A stretch of 64,000 bases of DNA. Origin: Pectobacterium zantedeschiae (GTDB lineage Bacteria; Pseudomonadota; Gammaproteobacteria; Enterobacterales; Enterobacteriaceae). The position numbers and the translations under genes were made by a program. The DNA is taken from NCBI RefSeq assembly GCF_004137795.1, contig NZ_NWTM01000001.1, positions 1,353,229-1,417,228 of the forward strand. The letters are read 5' to 3'. How positions within the stretch are numbered: the stretch's first letter is position 1; every line of letters begins with the position of its first letter. The notes beneath the pieces were generated by a model, which did not search any database, was not told the DNA's origin, and worked only from the letters and a program-made list of their open reading frames with translations. Shown here one piece after another: positions 24,823 to 31,851 of this stretch.

Positions 24823-25686
24823 TCAGGGGCAGCCGAGGTCACTCACAAGAGCACCCTTTTGTGACTTGATTGTGTTGGCTACATTCGCAGGAAGCGATGA
24901 CCAAATGTTTAAACCGGTCTTCTGTTCAATCTGACTTACTGTCACTTGGAAATTACAGAAGTTAGCCGCACGCGGGGTGTCTTGATTCATAATGAACGCC
25001 GCGAATTTGCCATCAGCCGGGCTAGAACCTGTGAACAGAATCTTCCAGTAGCCGCTCGGGATTTGAACCGATGGAGCATTAGGTAATGTAGCAATATTGC
25101 GCTCAAACAGTGGGCCAGTCACTGTATAGACAGCTGTGGTATTGGATAACGCACGCTCTTTATCTTCCAGCCGCACCCAGGCGCCCTGATTTAGGTCGGC
25201 TTTTTGCGGCGTGATGTTCGATAAATAATTCAAAGATTGCCAGTCTGACGAACCCCCGAGCCCAGCCAATGGAGCCTGGTGTCCACGGTCAACAGCTAAC
25301 GCCGCATTCGCGCCAGTATATGCTGCTGGTGCCAACGTATCAGCAGCAGGCAAATCAGGGTCTTGACGCCATGTGCGCGATCGGCCACTTGCTTGGCTTG
25401 ATGATGTCATTTTATACGCTACCCAGTTCGCGAAACGAGTAGAGGCGTTGTTGTTCAGCGTGTATGCGTCACGGATTAATGTCTGCGCACTGCCACCGGT
25501 TGGGCATCCCACGAGACAGTTATCTTTCGACACTGCCGCGACCGCTGCAACAGCGGCTTGCCGTGCCGGTGCAGGCGCAGCGATTTCAGCTTGCTCCCGA
25601 GGTTGTTCGGCTGTCTCTTGCGGTTGGTACGTTGAGCATGCGCCCAGAAGTAAAGCTGGCAGTAACTTGATGACGTTCAGTTTCAT
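24823..25686 (-). CDS. Serratia-type non-specific DNA/RNA endonuclease, predicted lipoprotein
   Basis: 287 residues. From residue about 56 the sequence follows Serratia marcescens nuclease closely (CLVGCPTGGSAQ, TLNNNASTRFANWVAY, DTLAPAAYTGANAAL). The catalytic motif DRGHQ (133 to 137, His136) and the metal-binding Asn166 (LNQGAW) are intact. The N terminus is a lipoprotein signal with lipobox LGAC (Cys17) and a Pro/Ala/Gln linker, unlike the ordinary signal peptide of the Serratia enzyme. It lies directly upstream of the holin, so it should be made or released with lysis, and it could degrade host or competing DNA. Confidence 0.9.
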   Translation of the reverse strand: MKLNVIKLLPALLLGACSTYQPQETAEQPREQAEIAAPAPARQAAVAAVAAVSKDNCLVGCPTGGSAQTLIRDAYTLNNNASTRFANWVAYKMTSSSQASGRSRTWRQDPDLPAADTLAPAAYTGANAALAVDRGHQAPLAGLGGSSDWQSLNYLSNITPQKADLNQGAWVRLEDKERALSNTTAVYTVTGPLFERNIATLPNAPSVQIPSGYWKILFTGSSPADGKFAAFIMNQDTPRAANFCNFQVTVSQIEQKTGLNIWSSLPANVANTIKSQKGALVSDLGCP

Positions 25687-25803
25687 GCGATGTATCCCTC
25701 TTTGATGTATGTACAGTATGAGTCACTAGGACACGTTCAATGTACATAAAGGGATTATCACGTCTTATTAAACTAGTTTACTTCTTTCTTACACGGCGCA
25801 CAT

Positions 25804-25830
25804 AAAAAAGGCCACGCCTTAGCGCAGCCC
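25804..25830 (-). terminator. Rho-independent terminator after 25858..26475
   Basis: GGCTGCGC and GCGTGGCC pair with two G-U pairs, followed on the minus strand by six T. Confidence 0.7.
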
Positions 25831-25857
25831 TTACAGGATAATCCTTTAATCCAATGC

Positions 25858-26475
25858 TTAGACCTTGCTGTAAAACCTACTATCTTCAGAATAACAATAA
25901 TCTTTAACCAAAACCAATAGGTCACTAGTTGCAGATTTTATATCATCAAATATTGATTTACTTAGTTCTCGTTCCTGAATTAGGCGACCATTTAGCCTAA
26001 TTAGGCTATCCAGTTTCAATACCATCTTCTGTGACTCTTGACTGTTATTTTCAAAAATCAATAAAAACTTATTCCTTAATAAATTTTCCTTTCGCAAAAA
26101 CTCAAGCATTTTTTCTTCATACTCATTATCTTCTTTAATTTCATCAATATTTCTTGCAGAAACATAAACACCAAAAACTAAAATATTTGACATATATTCT
26201 GATGCAGTGCTCTTTATTTCATCAATTCTTTTTTGATGATGAGTAATCGCAATTGTTATTCTTGTATTCCGCTCATTACTTCTAATGCTCTTTAACGCGA
26301 TAAAACCAGGAATCCAGCCAGCAATAAGAGAACCCAGTAGGGTCGCTATAATAGTATCCCAAGCGAACCCAGAATCAACCACTATAGTAGGAATCTTATC
26401 TACGGTTAAAACTCCGCGTTCAAGCAACTCGGTTTGATATTGTCCAAATGGAAAAGGTACGCCCTGCCAAGTCAT
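25858..26475 (-). CDS. Membrane-anchored helical protein of unknown function (cargo gene)
   Basis: 205 residues. One membrane segment near residues 38 to 60 (WDTIIATLLGSLIAGWIPGFIAL) is followed by a long helical cytosolic part rich in Lys, Glu and Asn (EDNEYEEKMLEFLRKENLL). The gene is A+T rich and stands alone between late promoter region and lysis genes, with its own terminator. The ribosome site AAGGAG lies within a hairpin (26482..26497). The topology recalls small membrane effectors of superinfection exclusion; no known domain was recognised. Confidence 0.65.
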   Translation of the reverse strand: MTWQGVPFPFGQYQTELLERGVLTVDKIPTIVVDSGFAWDTIIATLLGSLIAGWIPGFIALKSIRSNERNTRITIAITHHQKRIDEIKSTASEYMSNILVFGVYVSARNIDEIKEDNEYEEKMLEFLRKENLLRNKFLLIFENNSQESQKMVLKLDSLIRLNGRLIQERELSKSIFDDIKSATSDLLVLVKDYCYSEDSRFYSKV

Positions 26476-26481
26476 GATGCC

Positions 26482-26497
26482 CTCCTTGTGAAAGGAG
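26482..26497 (-). promoter_or_regulatory. Hairpin hiding the ribosome site of 25858..26475
   Basis: CTCCTT and AAGGAG are exact complements around a four-base loop, and AAGGAG is the ribosome site of the cargo gene. Folding would lower its translation. Confidence 0.5.
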
Positions 26498-26506
26498 AAT
26501 CATAAC

Positions 26507-26533
26507 AAAAAAACCCGCACTGATGACGGGTTT
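26507..26533 (-). terminator. Second terminator of the late leader
   Basis: AAACCCG and CGGGTTT pair around nine bases, followed by further T on the minus strand (26507..26513). It lies just upstream of the first late gene. Confidence 0.7.
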
Positions 26534-26567
26534 CGGTGTTTGTCTTTTTTTTGCAATTCGACGCTAT

Positions 26568-26609
26568 GACAGGGGTACTGATGCAATGCATCTCGCGAAT
26601 ACCCCTGTC
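26568..26609. repeat. 10-base inverted repeat in the late leader
   Basis: GACAGGGGTA (26568..26577) and TACCCCTGTC (26600..26609) are exact complements, 22 bases apart. Located between the candidate late promoter and the first late gene. Confidence 0.55.
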
Positions 26610-26624
26610 GTATCGCCGGAAAGC

Positions 26625-26648
26625 AAAAACCCCGCTAGTGCGAGGTTT
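26625..26648 (-). terminator. Candidate tR'-type terminator
   Basis: AAACCTCGC and GCGGGGTTT pair around ACTA, followed by T on the minus strand, about 70 bases downstream of the candidate late promoter. Lambdoid Q proteins act at such leader terminators. Confidence 0.65.
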
Positions 26649-26713
26649 TCGAATTTGTCAGATTGTCGCTTCCCATTGCTGCCATCGTGGCGTAGCTCTG
26701 CCAATCATGAATA

Positions 26714-26742
26714 CATTAAACAATTTTTTGGCTCAATTTCAA
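26714..26742 (-). promoter_or_regulatory. Candidate late promoter pR'
   Basis: On the minus strand TTGAAA (26737..26742) and TTAATG (26714..26719) are 17 bases apart, just downstream of the Q-like gene and upstream of the leader terminators. The -10 is weak; the call rests on position. Confidence 0.45.
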
Positions 26743-26782
26743 TATACGAATAGATAAATAGCACAAATAATCAAAAAATAAT

Positions 26783-27385
26783 TCATACCTGCTCAGTTAA
26801 TAGCTTTCGGGACGTCAAGAAAACCTTTGCCCTGAATATATCCAGACACCAGCGAACGCGCCTTCTCGCTTCACTGTCGGTTAGCCACGGCGCGATTGCC
26901 TGCAACTCGCGAGTAATATCTGAGATTTTTTTGCGCGTGGTGTAATACTGAACACCCACCAGATAGACCGGATCATTAACATCTAATGCCAGTAATACGC
27001 ACTGCTCGACAAAATCAGCATCATCATTGCGCATAGCCTGATCGATAACGCTGGTGGTCTGTGGCCATAGAATGGCGTGAGCGCGATTCATTATCTGCTG
27101 CCCTTTGTAGCCCTCGCACCGCGCCTGATTCAATGCAGCCGTAAAGCGCTCCAGCGCCTTATCCGACCATCGACTACCTCTCAGGCCATTCCAGCATGCA
27201 TGTCCCCGCGGCATTCGGGGGCCTGCTTCACCCCTTACCCCCTCGCCCCATGTGGTAAGTAATGATTTTATCCAGCCAGACTGGACGTTGGTTAATGAAG
27301 TAAAACGCCCCAGATAACTTTTCCGAGGCGCAGCGGCTATAAATCCCAATCCTGCATTATTTTGGCGACGTTGGCGTGGGGTCAT
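26783..27385 (-). CDS. Q-like late antitermination protein
   Basis: 200 residues. Position after ninG and before a leader with terminators is that of Q. The sequence shows a basic N-terminal part and helical C-terminal part (KISDITRELQAIAPWLTDSEARRRVRWCLDIFRAKVF) like that of the DUF1133 antiterminators, quoted here in part. It overlaps the end of ninG by four bases. It would let RNA polymerase read through the many hairpins within the late operon. Confidence 0.72.
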   Translation of the reverse strand: MTPRQRRQNNAGLGFIAAAPRKSYLGRFTSLTNVQSGWIKSLLTTWGEGVRGEAGPRMPRGHACWNGLRGSRWSDKALERFTAALNQARCEGYKGQQIMNRAHAILWPQTTSVIDQAMRNDDADFVEQCVLLALDVNDPVYLVGVQYYTTRKKISDITRELQAIAPWLTDSEARRRVRWCLDIFRAKVFLTSRKLLTEQV

Positions 27386-27966
27386 GCTGCCTCCTGCTTT
27401 TTCAGTTCACGTAAATTAGCTCGGGCGGTTGCCCGGATTTTGTCGAGTTCCTCACGCGTCCATCGGTGTGATCCGTTGTTGCTCTCCAGTTCCTGCACGC
27501 GGGATTCACCAATTCGCCCCACCAGCGAAATGCGGTATGCCTCGATATTTCCCGATTTGTGGACGTTGCATGTGTGACACTGTAGCCAGAGATTGTCAGG
27601 CTCAAACCTCAGATGTGATGCGGCTGCGGTTGTTCTGTAGTGTCCGGCATGCCAGGCGAACGCCTCGCGTGTACCGCAGGATATGCAGCAATCGCCAGCG
27701 GCCAGCAGATATTCGCGCCGCCAGTCGTTAACAGCTCGCTGTGTCATGCTGATCCAATGTGAGAGGGGCTTTATAGCCGCCTTGCGTTCCCGCCATGCAG
27801 CCTGATCCGCTCTCTGTTTTTTCTGCTGCTGGCGCTGCTTTTCTTTTTCGCGGAGCTGTATTGCGTACTGCGCGCCGTGCTCAGGGCAGCACCAGCGCAC
27901 ATTGTCGAATTGAGGCGTGAATTTCTCACCGCAGATTTTGCATTTACGGCGGTGTAATTTAGCCAT
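27382..27966 (-). CDS. ninG: NinG recombination protein
   Basis: 194 residues from the ATG at 27966, inside the last codons of ninB. NinG features: N-terminal CKICGEKF and WCCPEHG, a Gln/Lys/Arg-rich helix (EKEKQRQQQKKQRADQ) and a second cysteine set with His (CISCGTREAFAWHAGHY, CHTCNVHKSG). In lambda it is Rap, which processes recombination intermediates. Next to ninB and Q as in the lambda nin region. Confidence 0.93.
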   Translation of the reverse strand: MAKLHRRKCKICGEKFTPQFDNVRWCCPEHGAQYAIQLREKEKQRQQQKKQRADQAAWRERKAAIKPLSHWISMTQRAVNDWRREYLLAAGDCCISCGTREAFAWHAGHYRTTAAASHLRFEPDNLWLQCHTCNVHKSGNIEAYRISLVGRIGESRVQELESNNGSHRWTREELDKIRATARANLRELKKQEAA

Positions 27967-28408
27967 TACGATCACCCCAGCGTTTAGCCCACTCTATTTC
28001 CAGCTTGGATTTTTCGCTGAAATTTACGTGCTGCTGAGTCCCGAACCAGTAGATAGCCTCAATAACTTCTACCATCTGCGGGATATTCATTTTGCTGGTG
28101 CGCTGACCGAACATCACAATGCCACCATCCAATCCGGGTGCCATGCGCAACTCTTCCTTCTTGGATTTGGCAATCATCGCGGTGATCAGGTCTTTCCAGT
28201 CCTCCTTATCGTATTTACTACCGAACCAGACGACCTGGTCAGAGAGGTCTTTCAAAAGTGGCCACATTTTTTTGTTCTGAATATCGGTGCGGCTGGGCTC
28301 TTTGATGTCCACGACGAGGGGGTGTTTTTGGTCAACAGGTAGCTGCCGAATAAAATTAATAGCGTTTTGCTTGACGGCATCATTTGCCAGATGGAATTGC
28401 TGTTTCAT
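27959..28408 (-). CDS. ninB: NinB recombination protein
   Basis: 149 residues, matching lambda NinB in plan: an N-terminal strand, PLVVDIKEPSRTDIQNKKMWPLLKDLSDQV (shown in part by its motif RT..QN.KMW) and the ending FSEKSKLEIEWAKRWGDRNG. NinB (Orf) acts with the recombination proteins of the phage. Its start overlaps the stop of the small gene 28405..28500 (ATGA). Confidence 0.93.
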   Translation of the reverse strand: MKQQFHLANDAVKQNAINFIRQLPVDQKHPLVVDIKEPSRTDIQNKKMWPLLKDLSDQVVWFGSKYDKEDWKDLITAMIAKSKKEELRMAPGLDGGIVMFGQRTSKMNIPQMVEVIEAIYWFGTQQHVNFSEKSKLEIEWAKRWGDRNG

Positions 28409-28500
28409 GCGGCACCTCGCAGGGTGACCGCTGAATACAGAAAGTCGCTGGCGTCGTTAAACGTCAGTGACTGAGGATTTGATACGTTTTTTTGCGCCAT
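28405..28500 (-). CDS. Small protein upstream of ninB, 31 residues
   Basis: The ATG at 28500 has a strong site (GGAGAG, six bases upstream), and the stop overlaps the ninB start. The product begins MAQKNVSNPQSLTFNDASDF and ends TLRGAA. The coupled arrangement argues that it is translated. It may serve mainly to couple translation to ninB; function unknown. Confidence 0.55.
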   Translation of the reverse strand: MAQKNVSNPQSLTFNDASDFLYSAVTLRGAA

Positions 28501-28569
28501 TGGTTTCTCTCCGTTGGCGCAGCAGTTGATGGTTGTTCAGGCCATCAGCGGCAATTATATATTGTTATT

Positions 28570-28791
28570 TTAAACTTGGCTTACTAGATAACCGGCACGC
28601 TCTAACATTTGTGTGAATAGTGTCGGGGTACCGACAATCTCCTCTGGCTGGAGCGGCATAAATGAAATCGTATCGCCCCGCCGGTACGTTAGCGCCCGGT
28701 CAAATTCTGGAAAATCCTTAAACGTCGCTACAACGACATGGTCACGGCAGCGCACCACTGCGTAACCCGAACCTGGTAGTTTTATTGCCAA
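28570..28791 (-). CDS. SOS-controlled small protein, candidate antirepressor
   Basis: 73 residues from a TTG with AAGGTGATGGA upstream. It begins MAIKLPGSGYAVVRCRDHVV and ends AGYLVSQV; no known domain recognised. A near-consensus promoter and an overlapping LexA box lie directly upstream, so the gene should be induced by DNA damage. The CI-type repressor of this prophage lacks a self-cleaving domain, so induction needs another route; small LexA-controlled antirepressors do this in other prophages (for example Tum of phage 186 and the Gifsy antirepressors). That role is inference from context. Confidence 0.6.
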   Translation of the reverse strand: MAIKLPGSGYAVVRCRDHVVVATFKDFPEFDRALTYRRGDTISFMPLQPEEIVGTPTLFTQMLERAGYLVSQV

Positions 28792-28808
28792 TCCATCACC
28801 TTAATTAA

Positions 28809-28824
28809 CTGTATATCCATACAG
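28809..28824. promoter_or_regulatory. LexA (SOS) box
   Basis: CTGTATATCCATACAG fits the LexA consensus CTG-N10-CAG with an AT-rich alternating centre, extended by AA and TA outside. It covers the start of transcription of the promoter at 28832..28860. Confidence 0.85.
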
Positions 28825-28831
28825 TAATGAT

Positions 28832-28860
28832 ATTATATAAAATATTTCAATATGCAACAA
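28832..28860 (-). promoter_or_regulatory. Strong sigma-70 promoter of 28570..28791
   Basis: On the minus strand TTGTTG (28855..28860) and TATAAT (28832..28837) are 17 bases apart. Transcription would start near 28825, at the edge of the LexA box. Confidence 0.8.
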
Positions 28861-28878
28861 AAAGGCCCCTAAGGGCCT
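28859..28878 (-). terminator. Rho-independent terminator after 28951..29301
   Basis: AGGCCC and GGGCCT pair around four bases, followed on the minus strand by five T that also form part of the -35 region of the next promoter. Confidence 0.75.
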
Positions 28879-28950
28879 AAGAATTAATATGCTATGTGAT
28901 GTGTTCTATTACTTTTAAGCAAATACAGCATCATCGGGAGTCAATAGAGG

Positions 28951-29301
28951 TTACTTAGTTATGAATTTATATACACCCCATGATGCAAGTCCTACTACTG
29001 CCGCCCCTGCGACAGCCCACCCAACGACAGGAACAACCGCGCTACTTGCAGCAGCACTAGCTATAGCAGCGACACCACCAGCCATACCAGTGCCACCAGT
29101 TGCAATGGCACCGCCACCAGCAGCAGCAATTGCACCAGTCGTTACGGATGCTGATGCTCCAGCTGCTACAGCAGTAGCGGCCATAGCTTCTGCAGCCGCA
29201 GCTACGCCAGCCACACCGATGGCAGCACCAGAACCAGCGCCTACGGCAGCACCAACTCCCACAGCGACACCTTCACCAATAGTGTTTAATTTTTCATCCA
29301 T
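28951..29301 (-). CDS. Ala/Gly-rich hydrophobic protein
   Basis: 116 residues. After a short polar start (MDEKLNTIGEG) nearly the whole chain is Ala, Gly and Val (GVAAAAEAMAATAVAAGASA), ending with a hydrophobic helix and VYKFITK. Composition of this kind occurs in membrane-inserting peptides, bacteriocin-like proteins and glycine-zipper proteins. Translation is plausible because the opposite strand gives only a Pro/Thr-rich frame, and a terminator follows. Function unknown. Confidence 0.5.
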   Translation of the reverse strand: MDEKLNTIGEGVAVGVGAAVGAGSGAAIGVAGVAAAAEAMAATAVAAGASASVTTGAIAAAGGGAIATGGTGMAGGVAAIASAAASSAVVPVVGWAVAGAAVVGLASWGVYKFITK

Positions 29302-29485
29302 TATTATCTCAAACTCCCATATTTTATTTAAACCATTTCAACGGTTTTTATAGCCCCATTAATATAAGGTTTATTTTTTAGCCATACAACTTAGCAAGCA
29401 GTGTTCCTAACAAAAAACCGCCAATAATAATCCATCTGGTTTTTGTGCTAAACTAAGTAAAACTAATAATTATATGAGTTTATAT

Positions 29486-30370
29486 TTACTTAAAACCATA
29501 TAACTTTCGGTGCATCTTAAGAAATTTTTTGTTCCCCTCTTTAATAAGGTCAATCCTCAATTCATTAGAAACACCTAATTTACACAAGATTTCATCACTG
29601 AGCGTGTCTTTTATTAAGACACTTCCATTATCGTTAAAGCTAATTAATCCTTTATCAAAAAGTCTGTCTAAGTTTGGGGATAAAAGGAGACCGTTAAATT
29701 TATTTATTTTATCTTCATTCTTACTTAAGCACCAAGGATATATATGTGATGCAATAAGTAGGTCCTTACGATCGACCCCTGTCACGGCACATTTCCCTTC
29801 CCAGAGTTCTAATAAATCCTTCCTATACTCACCCTGACCAATCCTTGCTTTAGCCAGGATTTTTCTTTCGTATTCTTTTTGGCTTACTTCACCAAGTAAA
29901 ATATCTAATTTCAATTCATCTATTTTATCTATAAGATATAATCCAGCATATACAGATAAAGATGACATGTAGATTTGAGTACAAAGCCCGCGTTTATTAA
30001 AAACTTTAGGGTGGCAATAATCGTTATAAAGATCTATAAACTCCTCTTTAAACTCTCTGATATCGATTGGCAAAGTTAACTCTTCATAAGCAATATCAAC
30101 TCTCCACCCCTCAACTTCCCAGGCTGCAAACTTTCTATTGTCGGGGCGGCCAGCAGTATACGAATCACTTGTCGCTCTTAATATTAAATTAACTTCCCAG
30201 TTTCGATAGCCAAAAATAACATCTCCGGATTTAATTTTTGACATGGACTCCCAACCAGCATTTTTAACCTCTTTGCCATTAGCGTTAGTAGCATACTTAG
30301 GGGCCCATAAGAAACCATACTCTTTAACTTCTTTAAAACTTGTGCCCAGATTAACCCAAAAAAAATTCAT
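29486..30370 (-). CDS. HNH endonuclease with N-terminal EVE/PUA-like domain (type IV restriction-like)
   Basis: 294 residues. The C-terminal part (about 185 to 250) is an HNH_2 nuclease: CAVTGVD, then ASHIYPW with His209, and NGLLLSPNLDRLFDKG. The N-terminal 110 residues (FFWVNLGTSFKEVKEYGFLW, then KSGDVIFGY and LILRATSDSYTAG) look like an EVE/PUA-type fold that in restriction enzymes can read modified bases. The combination suggests a modification-dependent endonuclease that attacks incoming phage DNA. The gene is strikingly A+T rich and lies between early and nin genes with terminators on both sides, typical cargo. The nuclease call is firm, the N-terminal call moderate. Confidence 0.75.
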   Translation of the reverse strand: MNFFWVNLGTSFKEVKEYGFLWAPKYATNANGKEVKNAGWESMSKIKSGDVIFGYRNWEVNLILRATSDSYTAGRPDNRKFAAWEVEGWRVDIAYEELTLPIDIREFKEEFIDLYNDYCHPKVFNKRGLCTQIYMSSLSVYAGLYLIDKIDELKLDILLGEVSQKEYERKILAKARIGQGEYRKDLLELWEGKCAVTGVDRKDLLIASHIYPWCLSKNEDKINKFNGLLLSPNLDRLFDKGLISFNDNGSVLIKDTLSDEILCKLGVSNELRIDLIKEGNKKFLKMHRKLYGFK

Positions 30371-30530
30371 ATAAAATCATCCTTTTTAATAAAGCCAATT
30401 TACAACCAAGTTATTGATTTTTAAGTCCAATTTAATAACTATTAGAGCAGAAATTTCAGCTAGAGATAATAGCTTATAAAAAACTTAAGAATACAGAAAG
30501 ATATCACTTTTTATGGTTTAATTACCAGCC

Positions 30531-30554
30531 ATAAAGAAACACCTTTCGGTGCTT
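30531..30554 (-). terminator. Terminator after the early right operon
   Basis: AAGCACC and GGTGTTT pair around GAAA, followed by CTTTAT on the minus strand. It separates the methyltransferase gene from the HNH cargo gene. The rest of 30371..30620 is A+T rich with no other feature I can support. Confidence 0.6.
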
Positions 30555-30620
30555 CAAAATGATAATTAATGAGCAAGCATCATGGATTAGATAGCTTATG
30601 AATACCGTCAGGCCAAATAC

Positions 30621-31097
30621 TTATGCAACACTGCTTTTTACAAAAATAATCCAATGGGTTTTGTCGCCCTTCCCTGTTCGCTGCGTGATAATCGGGCTCT
30701 CATTTGTCAGTGATAAAACCTGGCTGACAGGAATCTGTGTTTCGTTCCATTTGAAAATCAACACGCCATCAGGCCGCAGCACGCGGAACGCTTCGACAAA
30801 TCCAGCACGCAAATCATCGCGCCATGTCTGCGGATTCAACACGCCGTATTTTTTGCGCATCCAACCCTCTGGCCCTGCGCGTTCTAAATGTGGAGGATCG
30901 AACACGACAACAGGGAAAATCTCGTCGGCGAACGGGAGCTGACGAAAGTCTGCGATGATGTCAGGAGAAATAACAAGGCTCCGGCCATCGCACAGCGTGT
31001 GCTGTTCGCTACGGTTATCCATGAACACTGCGCGGGGGTCGCTTTTGTCATGCCAGAACATGCGACTGCCACAGCACATATCTAAAATCTGCGTCAT
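30621..31097 (-). CDS. Class I SAM-dependent methyltransferase-like phage protein
   Basis: 158 residues. It opens with a shortened SAM-binding motif (ILDMCCGSRMFW) and contains a catalytic-type DPPHL (VVVFDPPHL, near residue 88), then a strand GVLIFKWNETQIP. The DPPH form resembles the DPPY of N6-adenine or N4-cytosine enzymes, but the chain is short and may act on another substrate. The start overlaps the stop of the upstream gene (ATGA). Common in lambdoid replication regions. Confidence 0.75.
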   Translation of the reverse strand: MTQILDMCCGSRMFWHDKSDPRAVFMDNRSEQHTLCDGRSLVISPDIIADFRQLPFADEIFPVVVFDPPHLERAGPEGWMRKKYGVLNPQTWRDDLRAGFVEAFRVLRPDGVLIFKWNETQIPVSQVLSLTNESPIITQRTGKGDKTHWIIFVKSSVA

Positions 31098-31564
31098 GCG
31101 TCACCGTCCTTGCGCTCTAACTGCGGAGCAGCAGCAATCATTGCTGCATCGATTTGTTCACGTAGCGATGTGGCGTGTATTTCTGCCCAGTCTTCCGAAA
31201 CCGTTTGAGCGACAAACAGTGCGTGGCTTCCGTAAACGAGCGGTGTGCGCACCTCTACGTAATGCGAAATAAGCCAATCCATGCGGCACTTATCCGCCAG
31301 CTCAGCTGCTAACTGATTACGCAATTCCAGAATCTCGCCATTCAGCCGCACGAATGCGTTAACGACGCCGGACTGAACTGATTGATCGGGAGGGATATCC
31401 AGCGCATGGCGAATGCAGGCCATTTCGCGCGACATACTGGATTCTGCTGCCAACAGTAATTCAATGCGGTTTGCTACCTGGTTCAATAACGTGCCGTCTT
31501 GATCGGATACGGCCATTTCGCGGATGCGCTCAATCATCACCGCTGTAGACATTTCAGGTTTCAT
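31094..31564 (-). CDS. Hypothetical protein, Ea22-like C terminus
   Basis: 156 residues. The C-terminal LREQIDAAMIAAAPQLE is common to Ead/Ea22-like phage proteins. A helical middle (AFVRLNGEILELRNQLAAELAD) suggests a coiled coil. Overlaps with both neighbours (ATGA) show tight translational coupling in the early right operon. Function unknown. Confidence 0.6.
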   Translation of the reverse strand: MKPEMSTAVMIERIREMAVSDQDGTLLNQVANRIELLLAAESSMSREMACIRHALDIPPDQSVQSGVVNAFVRLNGEILELRNQLAAELADKCRMDWLISHYVEVRTPLVYGSHALFVAQTVSEDWAEIHATSLREQIDAAMIAAAPQLERKDGDA

Positions 31565-31830
31565 GCGCGTACTCCTGCCAGCAGTTGAGTAAAACGAGCC
31601 TGTGCGGGATGAACGCCAAAGCCCGGATGAATCTCACGGAACAAATGGAACCGGTATTTGCCCGGTGTGCCGACTGCGATTACTTGATTGTTTTCTCTAA
31701 GCGTTCCGAGTGCGGAGCTGGCCTCACGGCGGGTTATATCTAAACCTCGGGCAATCTCTGTCCGCGTTAATCCTTCGTTGCGGCGAACGTAGCGCAGCAC
31801 GCGCTGCTGTGTTGTCATCTTAGTTTTCAT
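31561..31830 (-). CDS. Winged-helix DNA-binding protein
   Basis: 89 residues. A clear helix-turn-helix (GLTRTEIARGLDITRREASSALGTLREN) with a following wing (NQVIAVGTPGKYRFHLF). It lies directly after the P-like gene in the early operon. It may take part in replication control or transcription; exact role unknown. A second start at 31818 is possible. Confidence 0.65.
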   Translation of the reverse strand: MKTKMTTQQRVLRYVRRNEGLTRTEIARGLDITRREASSALGTLRENNQVIAVGTPGKYRFHLFREIHPGFGVHPAQARFTQLLAGVRA

Positions 31831-31846
31831 TGGTCAAATCTCGATT
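31829..31846 (-). repeat. 18-base early-operon motif, copy 1
   Basis: Minus strand reads AATCGAGATTTGACCAAT, one mismatch from copies 2 and 4. It lies between the P-like gene and the winged-helix gene. Confidence 0.75.
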
Positions 31847-31851
31847 GTTAG

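Noticed and set aside
29385-29455. Short minus-strand frame with a hydrophobic product (WIIIGGFLLGTLLAKLYG)
   Set aside because: No start codon upstream within the open frame.
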